Shown here: piece after piece, positions 32,926 to 37,004 of the stretch
How the letters are laid out: every line of letters starts with the position of its first letter
Position numbering within the stretch: the first letter of the stretch is position 1
Assembly (NCBI GenBank): GCA_905235625.1
Contig: CAJOLX010000011.1
Location: forward strand, 1 to 37,004
Length of the DNA stretch: 37,004 bases
Reading direction: 5' to 3'
Source: an uncultured Clostridia bacterium
Lineage (GTDB): Bacteria; Bacillota; Clostridia; Oscillospirales; Acutalibacteraceae
The notes under the pieces: generated by a model
What the model was told of the DNA's origin: nothing
Seen by the model: only the letters and a program-made list of their open reading frames with translations
Databases searched by the model: none
Made by a program: the position numbers and the translations under genes

Positions 32926-32952
32926 GATAATGCTTCTTTCCCTTTTTCGATT

Positions 32953-33171
32953 TTAAAGCGAGGCTATATGATCGGCAAGGTCTTCTATGCTCCAATCCTC
33001 CGCCGGTTCAAAATCCGCTTCAACCTCGAATTCCTCTTCTATGCTTTCCATAAGCTGCTGCATTTCATAATCATCGCTGACCAGCGTTTCAAGAAGAGAA
33101 TTTTTGTCAATATCCGATCGCTCTATGCCGAATTCATCGCATATGAGCTCCAACAATCTATTGATGATCAC
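32953..33171 (-). CDS. Acyl-carrier-protein-like protein lacking the phosphopantetheine serine
   Basis: A start at GTG 33171 (72 aa) fits: GGAGG lies 8 nt upstream, and the TTG at 33186 comes before the ribosome site. The sequence follows ACP helix by helix: an N-terminal helix (NRLLELICDEFGI), then LLETLVSDDYEMQQLMESIE and EEFEVE, then EDLADHI. The DSL motif that carries 4'-phosphopantetheine reads DDY here, so the serine is replaced by aspartate. It sits in the usual acpP position just before rnc and smc. It is either a non-carrying relative with a structural role or a decayed copy. The cell must have another ACP. Confidence 0.72.
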   Translation of the reverse strand: MIINRLLELICDEFGIERSDIDKNSLLETLVSDDYEMQQLMESIEEEFEVEADFEPAEDWSIEDLADHIASL

Positions 33172-33192
33172 CTCAGTCACCTCCAATTGATT

Positions 33193-34515
33193 TTATAACT
33201 CGAAGAAATAATCACCTAATAATTGCTTTTTAAGGTCGTCAAGCCCTCTTTGAGCAAGAAAAGCATACCTTTCCTGTTTGTTTCTTATTTTTGTGTCGAG
33301 CGGCGGCAAAAGCCCGAATGCCGCGCCCATAGGCTGAAAGTTTTTAACGCTCTCATCCGCAACGTATCTCGAAAGAGCCCCGAGAATGGTCGTGGGCGGA
33401 AGAATGAGCGGCTCTTTCCCCTCAAGCCTTCTTGCCATATTTATGCCCGCGAGCATGCCGGACGCCGCGCTCTCCATATATCCCTCAACGCCCGTTATCT
33501 GACCTGCGAAAAACAGGGAAGGGCGTTTTATGAGAGAAAAATCGGATGAAAGCAGACCGGGCGAATTCAAAAACGTGTTGCGGTGCATAACTCCGTATCT
33601 CACAAACTCCGCGTCTTTGAGAGCGGGTATCATCGAAAACACTCTCTTTTGCTCGCCGAATTTGAGATTTGTCTGAAAACCTACGAGGTTATACATCGTG
33701 CCTTCGCGGTTTTCTTTGCGAAGCTGAAGATTGGCGTAAGGCATTCTGCCCGTTGACGGGTCCTTGAGTCCCGCCGGCTTCATCGGGCCGTATCTTATGG
33801 TGTCTTTGCCTCTCGACGCCATGACCTCTATGGGCATACAGCCCTCATAAACCTGTTTGCGTTTGTCAAAAGAATGAGTTTCGGCGCTCTCGGCGTTTAT
33901 AAGCTCCTCGTAAAACGCCTCATACTCTTCTTTATTCATAGGGCAGTTTACGTAGTCGTCGGGCTCGCCTCTGCCGTATCTCGACTGTGTGAACGCCCTG
34001 CTCATATCAATGCTTTCCGCCGTTACTATCGGCGCGGCGGCGTCAAAGAAGCTGATACTTCCTCCGCAAAGCTCCGCTATGCTTTCACTGAGAGCATCGC
34101 TCGCGAGAGGGCCGGCGGCAATTATCACGTTGCCCTCAGGTATCTCGGTAACCTCGCTTCTTATGAGCGTGACGTTTTCGTCCGCAGTGATTTTTTCGGT
34201 CATCAAAGCGGAAAACTTCTCTCTGTCAACGGCAAGTGCTCCGCCTGCCGGCACCGAGCATTCGTCGGCGCATTCGAGGCTCAGGGACGAGAGCATTCTC
34301 ATCTCCGCTTTCATCATGCCCACCGCCGATTCAACGCGCATCGCCTTGAAGGAATTGGAGCAAACGAGCTCCGCAAGGTCGGGCGAAGAATGAGCGGGAG
34401 AATATTTCACGGGCTTCATTTCGTAAAGCTCCGTCTTTATGCCTCTTTTTGAGAGCTGATGAGCCGCCTCGCAGCCTGCAAATCCCGCGCCTATTATTTT
34501 AACAACGTCGCTCAT
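33193..34515 (-). CDS. trmFO: Folate/FAD-dependent tRNA (uracil-54-C5) methyltransferase
   Basis: TrmFO makes ribothymidine at position 54 of tRNA using methylenetetrahydrofolate and FAD, the Gram-positive alternative to TrmA. The 440-aa protein has the FAD-binding GAGFAGCEAA (9-18), the conserved PVKYSPAH and SNSFKAM stretches, and RYGPMKPAGL and GQITGVEGY motifs. The true start is ATG 34515, overlapping the topA stop as ATGA; a longer frame to 34776 runs antisense-like through topA and is not real. The topA-trmFO order is common in Firmicutes. Confidence 0.96.
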   Translation of the reverse strand: MSDVVKIIGAGFAGCEAAHQLSKRGIKTELYEMKPVKYSPAHSSPDLAELVCSNSFKAMRVESAVGMMKAEMRMLSSLSLECADECSVPAGGALAVDREKFSALMTEKITADENVTLIRSEVTEIPEGNVIIAAGPLASDALSESIAELCGGSISFFDAAAPIVTAESIDMSRAFTQSRYGRGEPDDYVNCPMNKEEYEAFYEELINAESAETHSFDKRKQVYEGCMPIEVMASRGKDTIRYGPMKPAGLKDPSTGRMPYANLQLRKENREGTMYNLVGFQTNLKFGEQKRVFSMIPALKDAEFVRYGVMHRNTFLNSPGLLSSDFSLIKRPSLFFAGQITGVEGYMESAASGMLAGINMARRLEGKEPLILPPTTILGALSRYVADESVKNFQPMGAAFGLLPPLDTKIRNKQERYAFLAQRGLDDLKKQLLGDYFFEL

Positions 34516-36599
34516 TTTGATTTGGTTCTCGTCTTTTTGGCGTTTTCGCAGTCTTTGTTGCCGCAATAAGGCTTCTGCCCTTTTTTGGCAAACATCGCCT
34601 TGCCGCATTTGGGGCAAAGCTCGCCTGTCGGGGGGTCCCACGAAGCGAAGCTGCAGGCGGGATAATTCGCGCAGCCGAAGAAGGATGTGCCTTTCTTCGT
34701 TCTTCTCTCTATGAGGTCGCCGCCGCACTGCGGGCAAAGGCCTTTGCCTGCGACCATCGGCATGATGGTTTTGCACTCGGGGTAGCCGCTGCAGCCGAGA
34801 AATCTGCCGTATCTGCCGGTTTTAACGACCATATTTTTGCCGCAGTTCGGGCAGATAATGTCGGTCTTGTCCTCCTCGAGCTGAATTCTCGAGCCGCGCA
34901 TTTCCTCTCTCGCTTTATCCACCTGCTGCTTGAGCTCGGGATAAAAATCATCGAGCATCTTTATGTAGTCCGTTTCGCCGCTGCCGACTCTGTCAAGGTC
35001 GCTCTCCATCTGAGCGGTGAACTTGGTGTTTACTATTTTGGGAAATTTATCTCTGAGCAGGTCGGTGACAGCCGTGCCGAGCTCCGTGGGCGCAAGCTGC
35101 TTCTGCTTTCTCTCAACGTAGCCCTTGCCCGTTATCGTTGAAATAATGGAGGCGTAGGTTGAGGGCCTGCCCACTCCGTTTTCTTCAAGCTCTTTAATGA
35201 GAGTCGCCTCGGTGTATCTTGCGGGCGGCTGGGTAAAGTGCTGAGCGGGAGTTATTTCTCTCTGCTTTAATTCTTCGCTTTCTTTAACGTCCGGCAGCAG
35301 CTTGCTCATATCCTCGTCTTCGGTTTCATAAACCTTGGTGAAGCCTTCGAATTTAACCGAGTGACCAGTCGAGGTGAGCACGCAGTATCCGCTTTTGCCT
35401 TCTTTTTGAGAGAGAATTTCGACCTTGGTCGTGTTGAGCACGCACGGAGCCATGAGGCTCGCCATAAACCTTCTCCAGATGAGGGTGTAAAGCTTATATT
35501 GGTCGGGGGTGAGGTCGTCCTTTACGGATTCGGGATAAATCGACGGGGTCGAGGGTCTTATCGCCTCGTGGCCGTCCTGAGCGTTGGAGCGCGTTTTGTA
35601 GTAATTGGGCTTATCGGGCAGATACGCTTTGCCGTAGCAGTCCTCAATATACCGGCAGCCCGCCGCTCTCGCTTCTTCGGAAATTCTGAGAGAGTCGGTT
35701 CTCATGTAGGTTATAAGACCTATGCTGCCGTGGCCCTGTATTTCAACGCCCTCGTAAAGCTCCTGAGCGGTTCTCATGGTTCTTGAAGCCTGGAAGCCGA
35801 GCTTTCTTGACACATCCTGCTGAAGGGTGGAGGTGGTGAAGGGCGGCATCGCTCTTTTGGTTTTAATGCCTTTCTTCACGCTCCTCACGGTGAAGCTCGA
35901 GCCGTCAAGGCGCTCGTAATATTCGCCGGCTGTTTTTTCGTCGCCTATTTTGACCTTGCCTTTTTCGTCGGAGTCAAGAGAAGCTTTGAGCACTCTGCGC
36001 CCTTCCGTTGCGAGCTTTGCCTCAACGGTCCAGTATTCTTCGGGCACGAATTTCTTTATTTCTTCCTCGCGGTCAACAATGAGCCTTACCGCAACGCTCT
36101 GCACTCTGCCGGCGGAAAGCCTCGGCCTTATCTTCTGAGAAACGAAGGGGCTGAGAGTGTAGCCGACGAGCCTGTCGAGAATTCTTCTCGCCTGCTGAGC
36201 GTTTACAAGGTCCATATCGACCTTGCGCGGAGCAGCCATGCCCTCTTTAACGCCGGTTTTAGTTATTTCGTTGAAGGTTACCCTGTTCTTTTCGTTAAGG
36301 TCAATTCCGAGCACCTCGGCGAGGTGCCACGATATGCCCTCTCCTTCGCGGTCGGGGTCGGTCGCGAGATAAACCATCTCGCTCTTTTGAGCCTTTTTTT
36401 TGAGGTCTTCGACAAGCGCCTGCTTATCGGGTATTATTTCGTATTTGGGGGCGTAATTGTTTCTTACGTCCACGTTGAGCTTTTTATCCGGCAAATCTCT
36501 GACGTGGCCCTTGGAGGCTACAACCTCGTAGCCGGGGCCGAGATATTTCTTTATTGTCTTCGCTTTTGCCGGAGACTCCACAATTACAAGCTTTGACAT
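34512..36599 (-). CDS. topA: DNA topoisomerase I
   Basis: This type IA enzyme relaxes negative supercoils. The 695-aa protein has the TOPRIM domain (LVIVESPAKAKTI at 4-16; DPDREGE at 81-87), the active-site tyrosine Y298 in ITYMRTDS, and three C-terminal four-cysteine zinc modules (CPNCG...CSGYPEC, CPQCG...CANYPAC, CPKCG...CGNKDC). All are intact. It starts at ATG 36599, 15 bp after dprA, and its stop overlaps trmFO. Confidence 0.97.
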   Translation of the reverse strand: MSKLVIVESPAKAKTIKKYLGPGYEVVASKGHVRDLPDKKLNVDVRNNYAPKYEIIPDKQALVEDLKKKAQKSEMVYLATDPDREGEGISWHLAEVLGIDLNEKNRVTFNEITKTGVKEGMAAPRKVDMDLVNAQQARRILDRLVGYTLSPFVSQKIRPRLSAGRVQSVAVRLIVDREEEIKKFVPEEYWTVEAKLATEGRRVLKASLDSDEKGKVKIGDEKTAGEYYERLDGSSFTVRSVKKGIKTKRAMPPFTTSTLQQDVSRKLGFQASRTMRTAQELYEGVEIQGHGSIGLITYMRTDSLRISEEARAAGCRYIEDCYGKAYLPDKPNYYKTRSNAQDGHEAIRPSTPSIYPESVKDDLTPDQYKLYTLIWRRFMASLMAPCVLNTTKVEILSQKEGKSGYCVLTSTGHSVKFEGFTKVYETEDEDMSKLLPDVKESEELKQREITPAQHFTQPPARYTEATLIKELEENGVGRPSTYASIISTITGKGYVERKQKQLAPTELGTAVTDLLRDKFPKIVNTKFTAQMESDLDRVGSGETDYIKMLDDFYPELKQQVDKAREEMRGSRIQLEEDKTDIICPNCGKNMVVKTGRYGRFLGCSGYPECKTIMPMVAGKGLCPQCGGDLIERRTKKGTSFFGCANYPACSFASWDPPTGELCPKCGKAMFAKKGQKPYCGNKDCENAKKTRTKSK

Positions 36600-36614
36600 T
36601 TACATCACCTGATT

Positions 36615-37004
36615 TTATATAAGAATGTAGTTATTCCCCTGAATTTGCTCCGCGTAGCCTCCGAGCTCGAGCTCGGTGAGCGCGGTTATTACTTTCATGA
36701 GCGGAAGAGAGCTCGATGCGCTGATTTCGTCGGGATGCATCGGCTCTTTGCCGAGCAGCTTATAAACGACGAGCGCGTCGCCCGAAATATTTTTAGGCGC
36801 GCTTTTCTTTGAAGGCGCGAGCGGTTCGGGTTCGCCCCGACCGACTTCTATGCCGTAAACTCTCGAAAGAGGGCTTATTATATCGTCGGCGCAGGTTACC
36901 GCTGCGGCGCCGTCTCTTATCAGCTTGTTAGCGCCCGTGTGAGCGGAGCTGAGAATGCTGCCGGGCACCGCGAAAACGTCTTTCCCCTGCTCCGCGGCGC
37001 ATGC
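36615..37004 (-). CDS. dprA: DNA-processing protein DprA, C-terminal part (cut by window edge)
   Basis: The frame is open to the window edge. It reads AAEQGKDVFAVPGSILSSAH, then TGANKLIRDGA, which is the DprA Rossmann-fold signature, followed by a linker and a winged-helix C-terminal domain (about 70 residues: ALVVYKLLGKEPMHPDEI and on to NNYILI). DprA loads RecA on incoming single-stranded DNA during transformation. The N-terminal part lies outside the window. The dprA-topA-trmFO order supports the call. Confidence 0.9.
   Translation of the reverse strand, partial: ACAAEQGKDVFAVPGSILSSAHTGANKLIRDGAAAVTCADDIISPLSRVYGIEVGRGEPEPLAPSKKSAPKNISGDALVVYKLLGKEPMHPDEISASSSLPLMKVITALTELELGGYAEQIQGNNYILI

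Noticed and set aside
34516-34776. N-terminal extension of trmFO
   Set aside because: The extension is low-complexity R/Q-rich sequence inside topA; the ATGA overlap at 34515 is the normal start.

Overview
The window looks like the chromosome of a Gram-positive anaerobe of the Clostridia (Bacillota), perhaps a gut Oscillospirales-type organism. The evidence is strong AGGAGG ribosome binding sites, TTGACA-N17-TATAAT promoters, a TrmFO-type folate-dependent tRNA methylase, a RACo-like ASKHA protein, the rnc-smc gene order, and a mobile element with TnpV, a MobA/MobL relaxase and a tyrosine integrase. The genus cannot be fixed from sequence alone.

Positions 1-364 are host flank carrying two hairpin terminators and a third, partial copy of a tRNA-Leu 3' end. 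Positions 365-18979 are an integrative and mobilizable element of about 18.6 kb in the 3' half of tRNA-Leu(CAG). A perfect 55-bp direct repeat (365-419 and 18925-18979) bounds it and starts in the anticodon loop. The left end encodes TnpV. The middle is a minus-strand defence island: a AAA ATPase with a PD-(D/E)XK-like tail, an MNT/HEPN toxin-antitoxin pair, a truncated nucleoside deoxyribosyltransferase-like gene, a PHP+ABC ATPase of the TrlF kind, a type I restriction-modification locus (hsdM, hsdS, a small membrane/winged-helix gene, hsdR) and a second AAA ATPase. The right end has an oriT of the RSF1010/pIP501 (MOBQ) type, a small ORF, a frame-broken DUF3847/TraD-like gene, the relaxase, an excisionase-like gene and the integrase.

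The most unusual signal is in this mobility module. Three reading frames (15270, 15647, 17254) have a good Shine-Dalgarno sequence followed, exactly 8 nt later each time, by ATA, ACG and ATA where ATG is expected. A fourth gene is frame-broken near its N-terminus. The integrase keeps a consensus promoter, an AGGAGG site and an ATG. I read this as either an element locked in place, so that the host keeps the defence island, or a set of deliberately weak non-AUG starts.

Right of the element are two tandem tRNA-Leu genes (CAG and GAG) and ordinary chromosomal genes. On the plus strand these are a membrane protein, hflX, a 69-aa orphan and murD. On the minus strand, reading from the right edge, they are dprA (partial), topA, trmFO, an acyl-carrier-protein-like gene without the carrier serine, rnc, an Elp3-like radical SAM gene, smc, a tandem class II aldolase, a metallophosphoesterase and a RACo-like protein. 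The minus genes are close-packed, with several stop/start overlaps.
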